Below are positions 21,673 through 32,405 of a DNA stretch of 64,000 bases, one piece after another. The position numbers and the translations under genes are program-made. The notes beneath the pieces are model-generated. The model was given only the letters and a program-made list of their open reading frames with translations, searched no databases and had not been told where the DNA came from. This DNA comes from Leucogyrophana mollusca (taxonomy: Eukaryota > Basidiomycota > Agaricomycetes > Boletales). The stretch spans positions 1 through 64,000 of the forward strand of contig MU266408.1 in assembly GCA_021014945.1 (NCBI GenBank), given 5' to 3'. The number at the start of each line of letters is the position of its first letter. The stretch's first letter is position 1.

Positions 21673-22559
21673 CGACGGTGTGAGTGAGTATAGCACACCG
21701 ATCAAGGTTTTATTCATATCTTCTAACCAGTTACCGGGTTCATAGCGGAACAGAAGGGCACAGCGAAGAGCGGATAATCGAATGGATGATAGTTTGCAGG
21801 CTATAAATATGTTGAAGCTGTAACGGTTGATCACCAACCCGTTGTACCGCAGGAGAGTTAAATTCAACCAATGTACGGACACATAGAAAGTCAAATTTCC
21901 ATTTCAAAGCGTCGAGATGGCATGAAATGGCGAGGAGATTGGTATCTAGAAGAAAGGGCAGGGTCCTGGTTGCGTCTTCTCTCATAGATGCGAACCCATC
22001 CTCGAACCCCACAGCAAAGTATGAATCGTCCGTTAATTTTGGGTGGTGGAAACCCTTGTTACGGTATGTGATATTGAACAATAGGCAATTCAGCCAATTG
22101 CACACGGAAAAGTCTCTGTCTGACCTTCTAGTGTATCCATTGATTCTCCGAAAAAATGTTGGCGCCAGGGGTACTAGGAAGTTATGACCAGGTTTAAACA
22201 TTCGTACTTCGGCGTATTTCTGGGTTGCCGTCGGGTACAGGGAAGCGCGGCATCCGAAGCAATCCCTAAAAACGAAAGGAGGAAGCGCGAATGTCGTTGA
22301 GCGAGAACGTTCACCCGGATGCGCACCTTGCCCCTTGAGATCACCCTCGTCGTACTCAATTATCGTATGACGGTTCGTCAAATCCACTCATTGACTAATT
22401 GACGCTATCGACAATGAGCGAGTCGCTCCCGATCAGGCTGGGAGGACATCAAGATCGAATATGATCAAGTCCGCGCGAAAAGCGAAATACCAGGCATTCT
22501 CAAGTGAGCCAACTAAGACAAGATAATTATGCGTAGCACATACTTGGTACAACTCTGAT
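21673..22559. other. Intergenic; one long minus-strand open frame of unknown status
   Basis: A minus-strand frame is open for about 215 codons (21740-22387) but has no ATG near its upstream end and no domain I recognise. I do not call it a gene. Confidence 0.35.
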
Positions 22560-22620
22560 GCGTAATTCACACGATTCTAGGATCCGGCTAATTAATAGTC
22601 CAAGCATAGGTAAACGCGAA

Positions 22621-23703
22621 CTAGACGGACGAGCATGCACCCTGATCAACCCATGCACCAGATTTGTCTCCGGGAGTGTTGCTGGAAGCCCAGTGAGGTG
22701 CGTACCAGAGATGAGTGCTGGGGATGGCGGTGAGTAACTGGGACGACGGGCGGGATGAATACACTCACTTGTAGGTAACTTTGCTCCCAGCGTCGTACAG
22801 CGCCGAACGGTTCCACGTAGCGATACCAACGCAGGAAACCATCACGTTGGGCTTGGGTGTCGGCGAGCCGGAGCAAGGTCCATTGAGGGTCCATTCCATC
22901 GCAGCATCTGAGCATCCAAGGTCAGTGCGAAAGCCACATGCCGTGCGATGGATGGACGACATACCTTTGGGAGGGTTGTTGTAACTCCATTGCTTGGCGG
23001 TCCAGAGTTCGGACATGTAAACTGTCTGGTTGCCAGCCGTGTACTGCGTCATTCTGTGAGTACGGATCATTGATAAGCGGAAAGCTATATATACATACCG
23101 CGGTGTTAGGTTGCCAACCCAAGATACCATCGCAGCTAGCTCCAGCGCCTGCTGGCTGGGGAGGTTTTACGGATTGACTGGGCTGTGGAGCGACGGAGGT
23201 AGTAGGTGGCTGAACGGACTTGCTAGACTGAGAGGGGTGAACAGACTCCATCGACCGAGTAGTATAGCTGGACGATGAAGCCTGAAAACTCGTCGACTGT
23301 GTAGACCATGTCGGCGGGGTAGACTGCGTGGATCCCGTGGACCATGTTGACGGAGTAGTCTGCGTCAACTGAGTTCCGGTGGACGAACTGGAAGATTGTG
23401 TCCATACGGAGGACTGGGTGGGAGAAACATGTGACGACTCAGAGGTTTTAGTAGACTGGGTGGACTGAGTAGGTAGGCTGGATGGAGAAGACTGAGTCGT
23501 CACCGGAGGAACCGTGGTCTGGGGACCCTGTGGGCTTTGCGAAGTCTGCGTGGACTAAACGTCACAGTGAGCATCGAGTATTGGAGTCAAAGTGCACAAA
23601 CACAGACCTTATCTCCGTCATCACGCGGTAACACCAGGCCATTGCTGGTGTAGAACGCGGAGGAGAGGACGACAGCCGCTGCAAGGACTTTGGAAGGATA
23701 CAT
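22621..23703 (-). CDS. Secreted protein with two CBM5/12-like chitin-binding modules
   Basis: Exons 23703-23608, 23554-23099, 23043-22965, 22907-22769 and 22717-22621 give 288 residues. There is a signal peptide (S-K-V-L-A-A-A-V-V-L) and then L-P-R-D-D, a possible Kex2-like region. A Ser/Thr/Gln linker of about 130 residues, rich in T-Q-S and W-S-T units, leads to two carbohydrate-binding modules. The first (from C173) has W-Q-P-N-T-A-Y-x-A-G-N-Q-T-V-Y and L-W-T-A-K-Q-W-S; the second (about 239-285) has L-Y-D-A-G-S-K-V-T-Y, L-W-Y-A-P-H-W and a W-V-D-Q-G-A-C end. The aromatic pattern is that of CBM5/12 chitin binders. No catalytic domain is present, so I infer a wall-associated or chitin-shielding protein. 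A second copy at 31355-32364 is broken. Confidence 0.85.
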
Positions 23704-23800
23704 TGTGCTGATTTAGATTTGGGTATGGATGAGCAGTTGGATGGATGAGTAGACAAGGAAAGTATGAATTCAATGGGAGATACAAGACGAAGTGTAGGGC

Positions 23801-23807
23801 TTTTATA
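23801..23807 (-). promoter_or_regulatory. TATA box of intact chitin-binding gene
   Basis: TATAAAA on the minus strand about 98 bp before the ATG at 23703. The inverted copy keeps TATAAA at 31249-31254, about 100 bp before its ATG. Confidence 0.55.
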
Positions 23808-24120
23808 CATCGAGCGTTCTTCGGGTGTCCCATATCGGCGCGGGTGGGTTCAACACAAAGTGAATAGGCAGGAACGGGGGACTCGGGACAGTCGGATGGC
23901 TGGAGGACACCGACTCTCCGCCAATACATTCTTGTCATCACTGCACCCTCAGCAGATTCCTTCTTACGACAACTCTTTGGCATAGGTCTATGGTATAGAC
24001 GTGGTGTACACCCGAGATACTTCAATATGTTTCGGATACAGGTCAGCTGGTCGCGCTAGCAGTGAAAATGTCCTCGGGGATTGGAACTCGAGCTCCTCTG
24101 GCCGGGCGCCTGCGTGTGGT

Positions 24121-24987
24121 CCTCGGGTAACAAAGGCGCTGGTCCTGTATGTGGATGGCGGGTGGCCGAGCGGGTGGTCTCAATTGCAATCGGCCCAGAC
24201 AGTGCATCATCCTCACTTACAGTAGGTGTTCACCCGAGTCAGACACCCACGCAAGACAAGTCCTTTAATCAGAAACCAAGCGTGAACATCCTTGGATAGT
24301 CGGTCGGGAGTGACCTCGTATTTGAGTGGAGTCCAGCTTTAGAGCCAGGATGGGTCATTTTTGAGGGTAGAAGAATGCTTAAATCGAGACATCCGTGGCC
24401 ACCATTGAGTCCTGCGATGAGTGAACGAAGACTGGGACGTGCGCGTACGCGCTTAGAAGCACTGATTTTGAACATTGAGGGCCGTCGAACAGTAGGGTAG
24501 TTCACATGTAGGGTGCGAAAGGTGTAAGTACTAAGCAAACCTAACAAACCGATCATGCCCAAAATAACGCACCGGTAGTGCGATCGGTACCCTGCGCGTT
24601 GAAACTCGTTTCTCGACGTTTTGCATTGGATATTTGCCCTCCGTCAACGTTGATCCACAATTGATCTGGCTTGCGTCACCATAACGGTGTCCTTGCGCCT
24701 GCCCTGTTACGAGTAGGCCCGGGTCCCTTTCCGTTCTTCCCGTCGACCAGCTGCCGATTAGGCATCTCCTTCTCTAACACGAGGGTGCTGACCTGAAGAA
24801 GCTTTGGAGAAGACCAGAGCGACTCGGAGAATGGATGATTTGAAGATGTCGAGTCATGTCGTGGTCCATGGAAGGCAGCGGGGGAAGAGTGTCCGTAGAA
24901 ATCACGGCATCGATCCGTATCCTCTTCGCTCTCTGTTGCTTACACTCTCACTGGGGACTGTACCGAAAGGCAACGCCAGTTTCTCCT
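24121..24987. other. Intergenic, no gene recognised
   Basis: Between the left inverted-repeat arm and the aminotransferase start. A tRNA box-A-like string (24165 region) is present without a foldable tRNA. Confidence 0.45.
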
Positions 24988-26543
24988 ATGGCAGGTGGGC
25001 TGTCGTTCAAGCTCTCCCGCGCCGTGTTAAGCACCATCAAGCCTCCGTGAGCGATTCCCCGCATTGTCGTTCAGACCCATCGCGATTAAATCCTGCAACA
25101 GCATCCCACACGCCTACAAATGGTCTACGCGCTACACCCCCTCAGTCTCCCGGCCCCTCCTCGACATGTCTCAAGGTGTTCCGGGCACACCACCACCAAA
25201 AGTCCTCCTCGATGCTCTCGCCCTTTCTGCGTCCAATCCCAAGACGACTGGATATTGTCCTGCTCTTGGGGAGCCTGCCCTGCGGAGTGCGATCGCGGAG
25301 GAGATGCGCCAGGTGTACTCGAGTGGAAGAACGATGTGTGCGAAGGGCACAGATGTGGATGCAGACATCACGAGTGAAGACGTAGCGATCACTGCAGGGT
25401 GCAATCTCGCGTTCGTAGCAAGCGTATTGTGTCTTGCAGATGCAGGTGACGAAGTCATTCTGCCGGTTCCTTGGTATGTATAACGTCGCATACCAAATTT
25501 ACACCAGCACCTTATTTTACGGTATCATTTTTCAGGTATTTTAACCACCAGTAAGTGGTACCCGCTATTCTCTCGTCCAACAGTTCACGACTCAGCTTTC
25601 ACTAGCATGAGCCTGAATCTCCTCGGCATTAAAACTGTACCACTGCACACACGTTCTGATGAAGGATTCAGCCCGTCACCGGAACGCTGCGAGAGTCTCA
25701 TCACCCCAAAAACAAAAGCCATCGCACTCGTTACACCTAATAATCCGGTCAGTCCTATATCCTCCTGCTCCGCTCTCGTGTTCGTTTTCCTAACACATTG
25801 CTCGTAATCTACTGACGATGCAGACCGGCGCAATATACCCACCATCACTAATCGCCGCATTTGCTGCTCTCGCTAACAAACACAAAATAGCGCTGATCCT
25901 CGACGAAACTTACCGAGACTTCGTGGATTCCAGCCAAGGCCCACCACACACGCTATTCTCCCCCGATTCCTCCCAAACCGCACCGATGTGGTCCTGGCGC
26001 AACACCCTTGTCCACCTTTTCTCCTTCTCCAAATCCTACCGCATCCCAGGTCAGCGCCTCGGTCTCATAGCTGCCTCTCCCACCCTGCTCCAACACATTA
26101 CCACCACACTCGACTGCCTGCAAATCTGCGCGCCGCGTCCCGCTCAACTCGCGCTCGCCACCCCAGGCCTCCTGCCCGCCCTCCGGCGCGAATCCATTGC
26201 AGAGAACGCCGCGGCGCTCAGGGCGCGACATACGCTGTTCAGGGGGGCCCTACCCGAAGGATGGGTGGTGGGCTCACAAGGCGGGTATTTCGCGTTCGTG
26301 AGACATCCCTTTGGCGGTGTGTCGGCGATGGAGGTATGCCAGCGTCTGGCGGAGGAGATGGGGGTGGTCGTGTTGCCAGTGCAGTTTTTCTGTGAAGACG
26401 GGGCGTGGGATAATGGGCAGGGAGAAATGGGAAGATGGGTGAGATTCTCGGTAGCCAATGTGGATGACGAGAAGGTGCTTAGGGTTTGTGAGCGCCTGAG
26501 AGAGTGTGGGGAGAAGTTTGGGTGGGCTTGTGATGAGGCGTGA
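24988..26543 (+). CDS. PLP-dependent aminotransferase, class I/II
   Basis: Exons 24988-25046, 25102-25473, 25536-25550, 25606-25747 and 25824-26543 give 435 residues. Motifs follow the fold-type I order: L-L-D-M-S-Q-G-V-P-G, T-S-G-Y/T-T-G-Y-C-P-A-L-G, T-A-G-C-N-L-A-F, P-V-P-W-Y-F-N-H, T-P-N-N-P-T-G, then D223 and Y226 (I-L-D-E-T-Y), the Schiff-base lysine K266 in F-S-F-S-K-S-Y-R-I-P-G, and R in M-G-R-W-V-R-F-S. Exon 3 is only 15 nt. The start M-A-G-G-L-S-F is the first ATG joining in frame through a 55-nt intron to P-P-I-P-H-A-Y. The substrate cannot be told from sequence; amino-acid or kynurenine-type transamination in the cytosol is likely. It lies between the arms of the inverted repeat and is single copy here. 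Confidence 0.9.
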
Positions 26544-26717
26544 GGAGTACCGGGTAAGTGTAGTAAGATCTATACTTGCTACTGTTGTTAAATACATATC
26601 CCAAAAAATCCAATCGGGGGAGGATACGGGGAAGGTAGCCACCTGGTTGACCGAGGATGAAACCTTACCGAGACCTGTGAGAGGATACCTAAGAGCCATC
26701 AAACGAATACACTGACC

Positions 26718-28349
26718 TTAAGTATCTCCATCAAGATGGATCAGACGAACAGCATGTACACCAAATGCCACTTCCACATTGGTATACACCTGGAGCGATG
26801 TTACCAACCACCTCCTCAAGACCCCGACCATATTCTCTCGACTGTGAAAAAATCTGAGCGTCTTAAGTGGCTGTTGTACCCGGTTTCGCAACTCCAAGAT
26901 GCTGACCAGGGTGACCCAGTCGAGAGCAGGCTCGTAGAACTCGAGCTGCTGCAGCTGAGGCCACGGTCCTCGTGGGTCTCCGGGGGAAAAGTGCGCGAAT
27001 GACATTTCCCAGCTCTTCAGTATAGTCGAAGCACAGTCTCCAACCAAGGTGACGTGTGTAACGTTTGGAAAAGCGCGGAAGATGTTGCACACGTCGCTCT
27101 TTTTAACGAGAGAAAGTGATAGTGACAGAGAGTGAACCTGAAAGAAGTCGGATCCCGATATAGTCTCAAGAAAGTCGAGAAATTCGTCATTGTCCTCAGG
27201 CTCATCGGGGTCCAAAAAGACACGCAGCTCTTGAAGAGTGGGGGTTGAGAGCAGCCTGAGCATGCCTGCTACGAATCCATATTGTACGTTGAAAGGATTC
27301 CTCGACTCGAACGCCAGAGAGCGCAGGTTAGGAATATTGATAACGTCATTTGTGACATTTGGAAAGTCGATGGGAGCCCCTTTGAGCCCGAGGGAACTGA
27401 GGTTTGGTAGGGCACCAACAAAGCCCTGGAATTCATGATGGGTCATACTATTCCTGTTGAACGGGAAGGCCGACGACGACAGGACGAGCGATGTCAAGTA
27501 CTGGCTTGAAACCGGATATGTGGAGAAACACTGCGCGGCAAGATCCAACTCCAAAATTGACAGAACGGGTGCGCCACCTCCGATGAGTGGAAAATATGGA
27601 AGGCTATACACCTGGCGGTGAATGTATCCGGTCATGATAATCCTAAGCTCCCGGAGAAGAGGGGCCCGCATATCGCGGAAGTGAGATAGGAGATGGTGTG
27701 CCAACTCCTGGAGAACGATGACTTTAAGGCTTCTCAGCCGATGAGCGCATGAAACCACTGCACGCGCCTGTCGCGTACAGATAGGAAGGTAACGCTCAAG
27801 GTTTGGCGTGTCGATGTCCGGCACTTCAAGGAGAACATTCAGAGGAAGGTTTTGAGATCTGTCGATGTACAAGGTGAAAAGAGCGGCTGATTCCGGGTTT
27901 CGCGTCGCAGGTATATAGATGTTTGTCCACATCGAAGGAGTGGTGATTATGGTGGCCCTGCATCTCCGGCATACATGGGATATTAGGAGCTCGTAGGGGC
28001 AGCGTCCTGTATGCAGCACACGTCCATGATTGAAAATCTCTATAAGAAGCTCACAAGGAAGGCGAAGAATGGGCAAATCGCGACCTCGAGGATTTTCGTC
28101 CTTGGACGCACTGAGCGTCACAAGCCGCCGTCTGAGGGCGCTGGCTCGGCCAGTGTGTTCCAAGGAGCGACGTAGGAATTCCCGTCCTTGCTCTTCGGTA
28201 GCTTGAAGTTCGGCAGAGAGGTTACTCAGCGTGTGTAGTTGGCTTACGCCCCTTTTGTGAAGATCGGGGCGATCTACTTCACCCATACCAGAACTAATGC
28301 TTGATGGCTTGTCAGATACATCTTGGTATGCACGTGAAGATTGGTTCAT
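26718..28349 (-). CDS. F-box-like protein (tandem copy 1)
   Basis: A single-exon frame of 543 residues. After an N-terminal helical region (S-A-E-L-Q-A-T-E-E-Q-G-R) comes an F-box-like motif: L-P-I-L-R-L-P-C-E-L-L-I-E-I-F then S-H-V-C-R-R-C-R and P-S-M-W-T-N-I. A long leucine-rich C-terminal region follows, of the kind found in agaricomycete F-box proteins (S-L-x-L-K-G, L-S-x-L-x-L repeats). Presumed SCF ubiquitin-ligase adaptor with an unknown target. A paralogue of the same layout follows 400 bp away on the same strand (M-G-E-V-D-R-P-D here, M-S-E-T-D-R-P-D there). No introns are visible, unlike most neighbours. Confidence 0.85.
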   Translation of the reverse strand: MNQSSRAYQDVSDKPSSISSGMGEVDRPDLHKRGVSQLHTLSNLSAELQATEEQGREFLRRSLEHTGRASALRRRLVTLSASKDENPRGRDLPILRLPCELLIEIFNHGRVLHTGRCPYELLISHVCRRCRATIITTPSMWTNIYIPATRNPESAALFTLYIDRSQNLPLNVLLEVPDIDTPNLERYLPICTRQARAVVSCAHRLRSLKVIVLQELAHHLLSHFRDMRAPLLRELRIIMTGYIHRQVYSLPYFPLIGGGAPVLSILELDLAAQCFSTYPVSSQYLTSLVLSSSAFPFNRNSMTHHEFQGFVGALPNLSSLGLKGAPIDFPNVTNDVINIPNLRSLAFESRNPFNVQYGFVAGMLRLLSTPTLQELRVFLDPDEPEDNDEFLDFLETISGSDFFQVHSLSLSLSLVKKSDVCNIFRAFPNVTHVTLVGDCASTILKSWEMSFAHFSPGDPRGPWPQLQQLEFYEPALDWVTLVSILELRNRVQQPLKTLRFFHSRENMVGVLRRWLVTSLQVYTNVEVAFGVHAVRLIHLDGDT

Positions 28350-28746
28350 CAGAAATTCTACCTGGAGGATCTGGGATGCCTATGGATAAAAAGGTCTGCT
28401 GAGAAAAATAGAAGGTGAAATCCTTATTTATTCAGATAACATTTATAGATAGTCACGCTGGGCACTTGCCTTGAATTATTGATGTCAGTTTCAGTTCACC
28501 AGGTTTGATTGCCAAGTCAGTGCGAACGATGGTTGTTTATGCTTGTCAAGTTCAAGGGCTTTAAAGACAAATAAGGACAAACTTTTACTTTCTCCGTCTT
28601 TTTGCCGTTGTATAATTGTGCACACGAATATCGAAACCACTGGGACCGCGAAGTGCGAGATCGAAACTTGCAAATTGGATTCAAGAGCTGCCTGTAAAGA
28701 AACATATATTCGGTAGGTACCTTTCAAAGGCACGAAGGAATGCGTA
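28350..28746. other. Spacer between the F-box-like genes
   Basis: Promoter side of copy 1 and 3' flank of copy 2. AT-rich with no further gene seen. Confidence 0.5.
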
Positions 28747-30321
28747 TCAATAAGCTAAGCCGCAGTGTTCGCCAATCGCCGTCTCCACTTTCACGTATGT
28801 GTTTAATAGGCCCACCAACAATGGGAAGACATCGATCATATTCGCCCGACTGTGGGAGATCCTGAGTGTCTTCAATGGTAGATTGTCCCGTCTGCGCAAC
28901 TCCAAGACACTGAGAAGATCAATCCAGTCGACGACGGGCTCGTATAATTCGAGTTCTCGTAAATGAATCCATGGAATTTGTTTATCCAATCCTGGAAAGT
29001 GTTGGTCTGCCTTTTGCCAGCCCTTCAAAAGATGGGAGGCACAGCTTCCAATCATAATTACGCGAGTCACGCTTGGGAAAGCAACGAAGATCTTCGATGC
29101 GCCTCCTCGGGCTCCATCGAAGCGACATGCCAGTGTGAGGGACCGCAGGGCGGGAAACGGTGGGATAATTATGGTGTAAAGAACGGTGGCGTGAAGATAA
29201 AAGACAAAGGATTGGCTTGCATTATTGCGGTCGGTGTTGTTTTCGCCATCGTCATCGCATTCCAACAAGAGGGATAGCTCCGTAAGGGAGGGTGCGGAGA
29301 GCAACATGAGCATGTCTCCTGCGAAATTGTGGTGCCCCCAGAAAGGTTCTCTCATGTCAAATTTAAGAGAATGCAGATTTGGGAGATTGATGTGGACACC
29401 TGAGCCATCCGCCAAGGCTACGGGGACCCCCCTGAACCCGAGGGAAGCAAGGTTAGGTAAGGCGAGAGCCAACTGATAAAATTCATTCCAGGGCATGCAG
29501 TGGTCGTGAAGCGATGACGATAGAATGAGTGATGTCAATAACTGACTGGCGACTGGGTATGCTGAGAAATGATTGGTGATACAGTCGAGCTCTAATACGG
29601 ACAGCGCCGGTGCGCCACCTCCGAGGAGTGGAAATGGGGGGTCAAAAGGAGCATCACCATGGTCGACTTCGGGCTCCGTCAGAGATACTCTGAGCTCGCG
29701 AAGAAGAGGCATCCGCACGTCACGAAAGTGGGATAGGAGATGGTACGCCATGTCGCCGGAAACAATAATCTTGAGAGTTCTCATGCGATGAGCACAAGAC
29801 AATACCGCGCTGGCCTGACGCATGGATGCAAGGAGTCGTCCTTGCAGGAGAACATCGTTGAAACTTCCTTTGAGTAGGACATCTAGAGGAAGATTTTGGG
29901 ACCGCTCGATATATAGATCAAATAGGACAGGCGACTGAGTCGGAGGAATACGAATGCTGGTCCAGAGCGAGGGTGTACGTATCATGATAGTCCTCCACGA
30001 CCGGCATACGTGGGACATCACAAGTTCGTGCCTGCTCCCATGTCCTTCGAGCACATGTCCGTGATGGAAGATTTTTATAAGAATCATGCAAGGTAGGCGG
30101 GAGATCGGTGAGCTTGAACCTTCATGGCACACGTCCCCGGAGTTGAAGAGCTTCTTCAGATGCCCTCTGATGCCACTGGCCGCACGACGACACTCGAAGA
30201 AGCTTTGCAAGGATTCAAAAGCCCGCTGGTCTTCCACTTGAAGAGCAGCAAAAACGTGATCGCATGTGAGTGGCCAGATTGCGCTCTCGGAGGGAAGATC
30301 GGGGCGATCTGTTTCGCTCAT
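28747..30321 (-). CDS. F-box-like protein (tandem copy 2)
   Basis: 524 residues from the first in-frame ATG (M-S-E-T-D-R-P-D-L-P), in one exon. The frame is open upstream to 30387 without another ATG, so an extra 5' exon is possible. F-box-like motif: I-S-R-L-P-C-M-I-L-I-K-I-F, S-H-V-C-R-S-W-R, P-S-L-W-T-S-I. Leucine-rich C-terminal half with L-A-S-L-G-F-R-G and S-L-T-E-L-S-L, colinear with copy 1 throughout, including the stretch I-V-S-G-D-M-A-Y-H-L-L-S-H-F-R-D. The two are old tandem duplicates; there is no sign that either is broken. Confidence 0.85.
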   Translation of the reverse strand: MSETDRPDLPSESAIWPLTCDHVFAALQVEDQRAFESLQSFFECRRAASGIRGHLKKLFNSGDVCHEGSSSPISRLPCMILIKIFHHGHVLEGHGSRHELVMSHVCRSWRTIMIRTPSLWTSIRIPPTQSPVLFDLYIERSQNLPLDVLLKGSFNDVLLQGRLLASMRQASAVLSCAHRMRTLKIIVSGDMAYHLLSHFRDVRMPLLRELRVSLTEPEVDHGDAPFDPPFPLLGGGAPALSVLELDCITNHFSAYPVASQLLTSLILSSSLHDHCMPWNEFYQLALALPNLASLGFRGVPVALADGSGVHINLPNLHSLKFDMREPFWGHHNFAGDMLMLLSAPSLTELSLLLECDDDGENNTDRNNASQSFVFYLHATVLYTIIIPPFPALRSLTLACRFDGARGGASKIFVAFPSVTRVIMIGSCASHLLKGWQKADQHFPGLDKQIPWIHLRELELYEPVVDWIDLLSVLELRRRDNLPLKTLRISHSRANMIDVFPLLVGLLNTYVKVETAIGEHCGLAY

Positions 30322-30879
30322 CCCACAATTCAATGTCTGGGGTAGCTCGTTATATGCATCAACTCGAATCAAATGAAAGATATTCACCAGAGAATGTGAC
30401 TTTAGAGAATACTCAGTTACTAGCGAGGATGTACAACGTTAACCAGGAGGTAGCTTTGACCGGAAAGACAGGAAAAGTGATGAGCGCTGCACACGCGTTG
30501 AATCCCTTCGAGTTCGGAAAGCTTATTCTTTGTCTTTGTCTTTGGTAGAGAAGAACAGCCGTTTGTTCAGAAATGACTGCAAGCTGTTCTTGAATCATCG
30601 GAGCAAAATACAACGACTACGAACTCCGTTGCGAAGTCGTCGTGGTTACATAATACGCGCGGTGACAAGTTGGACCAGTACTTCCTCAGAGGTGGTAACA
30701 GATGAGGCTTTCGGGGTGCTGGTGAAATCTGTACCTTTGTGCCTGTTCTCAGTCTCGCGCCAGCCTTCAATGCTTCGGGTGGTGGGCCAGGGATAGAAGG
30801 TGCCGGCGCAAGACGCCCAGCTTCATGTTGGACGTCCGGAGTCGACCACAAGTGAGACCAGTCGCAAATTGAACGAACC
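30322..30879. other. Intergenic, no gene recognised
   Basis: Between F-box copy 2 and the right inverted-repeat arm; the two genes diverge here. Confidence 0.45.
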
Positions 30880-32405
30880 GCGTCTGGTCCACATCAAGTG
30901 ATACCCGTGCCACCCGAGTCCGAGGATAGCGTCGCCCGCTGAGCTCGAGCCCGAAACTACCACTGCCAGCACGACCAGCTGACCAGTATCCGAAATATCT
31001 TGAGCTACCTCGGGTTTATACCACGTCTATGCCACGGGGTTCGTTCCCGGGACCTATGCCGAGGAGTCATCGTAAGAAAGAATCTGCTGAGGGTGCAGTG
31101 ATGACAAGAATGCAAGAATGTATCGGCGGAGAGTCGGTGCTCTCCAACCATCCGACTCTCCGAGTCTCCCCAGGCCCCCCTTCCCGCCTTATTCACCCCC
31201 TGTTGAACACACCCGCGTCGATATGGGACACCCGAAGAACGTTCGATGTATAAAGGCCATATGTTGCGTCCCGTATCTCCCATTTAAACTCATACTTTCC
31301 TTGTCTACTCATCCATTCAACTACTCATCCATACCCAAAATCTGAATCAGCGCAATGTATCCTTCCAAAGTCCTTGCAGCGGCTGTCGTCCTCTCCTCCG
31401 CGTTCTACACCAGCAGTGGCCTGGTGTTACCGCGTGATGACGGAGATAAGGTCTGTGTTTGTGCAGTTTGACTCCAATACTCGATGCTCACTGTGACGTT
31501 TAGTCCACGCAGACTTCGCAAAGCCCACAGGGTCCCCAGACCACGGTTCCTCCGGTGACGACTCAGTCTTCTCCATCCAGCCTACCTACTCAGTCCACCC
31601 AGTCTACTAAAACCTCTGAGTCGTCACATGTTTCTCCCACCCAGTCCTCCGTATGGACACAATCTTCAAGTTCGTCCACGGAGTCAACGCATTTCACTGC
31701 GTTTACTTGGTCTACCTAATCCACGGGTATTCGATCGATGGAGTCTTTCCAGCTTTCTCAGTCTAGCAAGTCTGTCCAGCCACCTACCACCAGCGCACCG
31801 CAGACCGGTCAGTCTGTGGTGCCTCCCCAGCCAGCAGGGGCCGGGGCGAGCTGCGATGGTATTTTGGACTGGCGACCAAACACCGCGGTATGCATGCGTA
31901 ACTTTCCGCTTCTCAAAAATTCGTACTCACAGAATGACGCAGTACACGGCCGGCAACCAGACGGTTTACATGTCCGAGCTCTGGACTGCCAAACAGTGGA
32001 GCTACAACAACCCTCCCAAAGGTACGTCTAACACCAGTCGCGCTCATCTTGCTTTCGCACTGACCTTGGATGCTCAGATGCTGCGATGGAATGGACCCCA
32101 AGCGGACCTTGCTCCGGCTCGCCAACACCCAAGCCCAACGTGATGGTTTCCTGTGTTGGTATTGCTGCGTGGAATCGTTCAGTGCTGTACGACATTGGGA
32201 GCAAAGTGACCTATAAGTGAGTGTTTCATTCCGCCCCATCGCCCCAGCCACTCACCGCCATTCTCAGCACTCATCTCTGGTACGCACCTTACTGGGCCTC
32301 CAGCAACACTCCCGGAGACTACTCTGGTGCATGGGTTAACCAGGGTGCTTGCTCCTCCAACTAGTCTCCGTTTATTCATAATTTGGGCTATTGGATCCCC
32401 AGCAT
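30880..32405 (+). repeat. Inverted repeat, right arm (chitin-binding gene unit)
   Basis: Inverted match to 22560-24120. Similarity begins around the C-A-G/GACCAGCTGAC block near 30980, with weaker similarity from 30880, and runs past the stop codon to the CTATTGGATCC region near 32400. Confidence 0.8.
31355..32364 (+). pseudogene. Broken copy of the chitin-binding (CBM5/12-like) secreted gene
   Basis: Exon positions equivalent to the intact copy are all present with good splice sites: 31355-31450, 31504-31887, 31943-32021, 32078-32216, 32268-32364. Exon 1, exon 3, exon 4 and exon 5 have identical lengths to the intact gene. Exon 2 is 72 nt shorter within the Ser/Thr/Gln linker and carries an in-frame TAA at 31717-31719 (after A-F-T-W-S-T). 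Translation would stop before both binding modules. The modules themselves remain well preserved (W-T-A-K-Q-W-S, L-W-Y-A-P-Y-W), so the loss is recent, or readthrough/alternative splicing still yields product. I call it a pseudogene on present evidence. Confidence 0.75.

Larger units (their letters stand above)
22560..24120 (-). repeat. Inverted repeat, left arm (chitin-binding gene unit)
   Basis: This arm matches 30880-32405 in inverted orientation, covering promoter, all five exons, all introns and about 50 bp of 3' flank. Arms are about 1.5 kb and are separated by about 6.8 kb. Outer ends are approximate because similarity fades gradually. Confidence 0.8.

Noticed and set aside
21740..22387. 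Open minus-strand frame of about 215 codons
   Set aside because: No ATG at its upstream end, no domain, no splice support; could be chance.
24160..24250. tRNA box-A-like TGGCCGAGCGG
   Set aside because: No matching B box or acceptor pairing at a proper distance.
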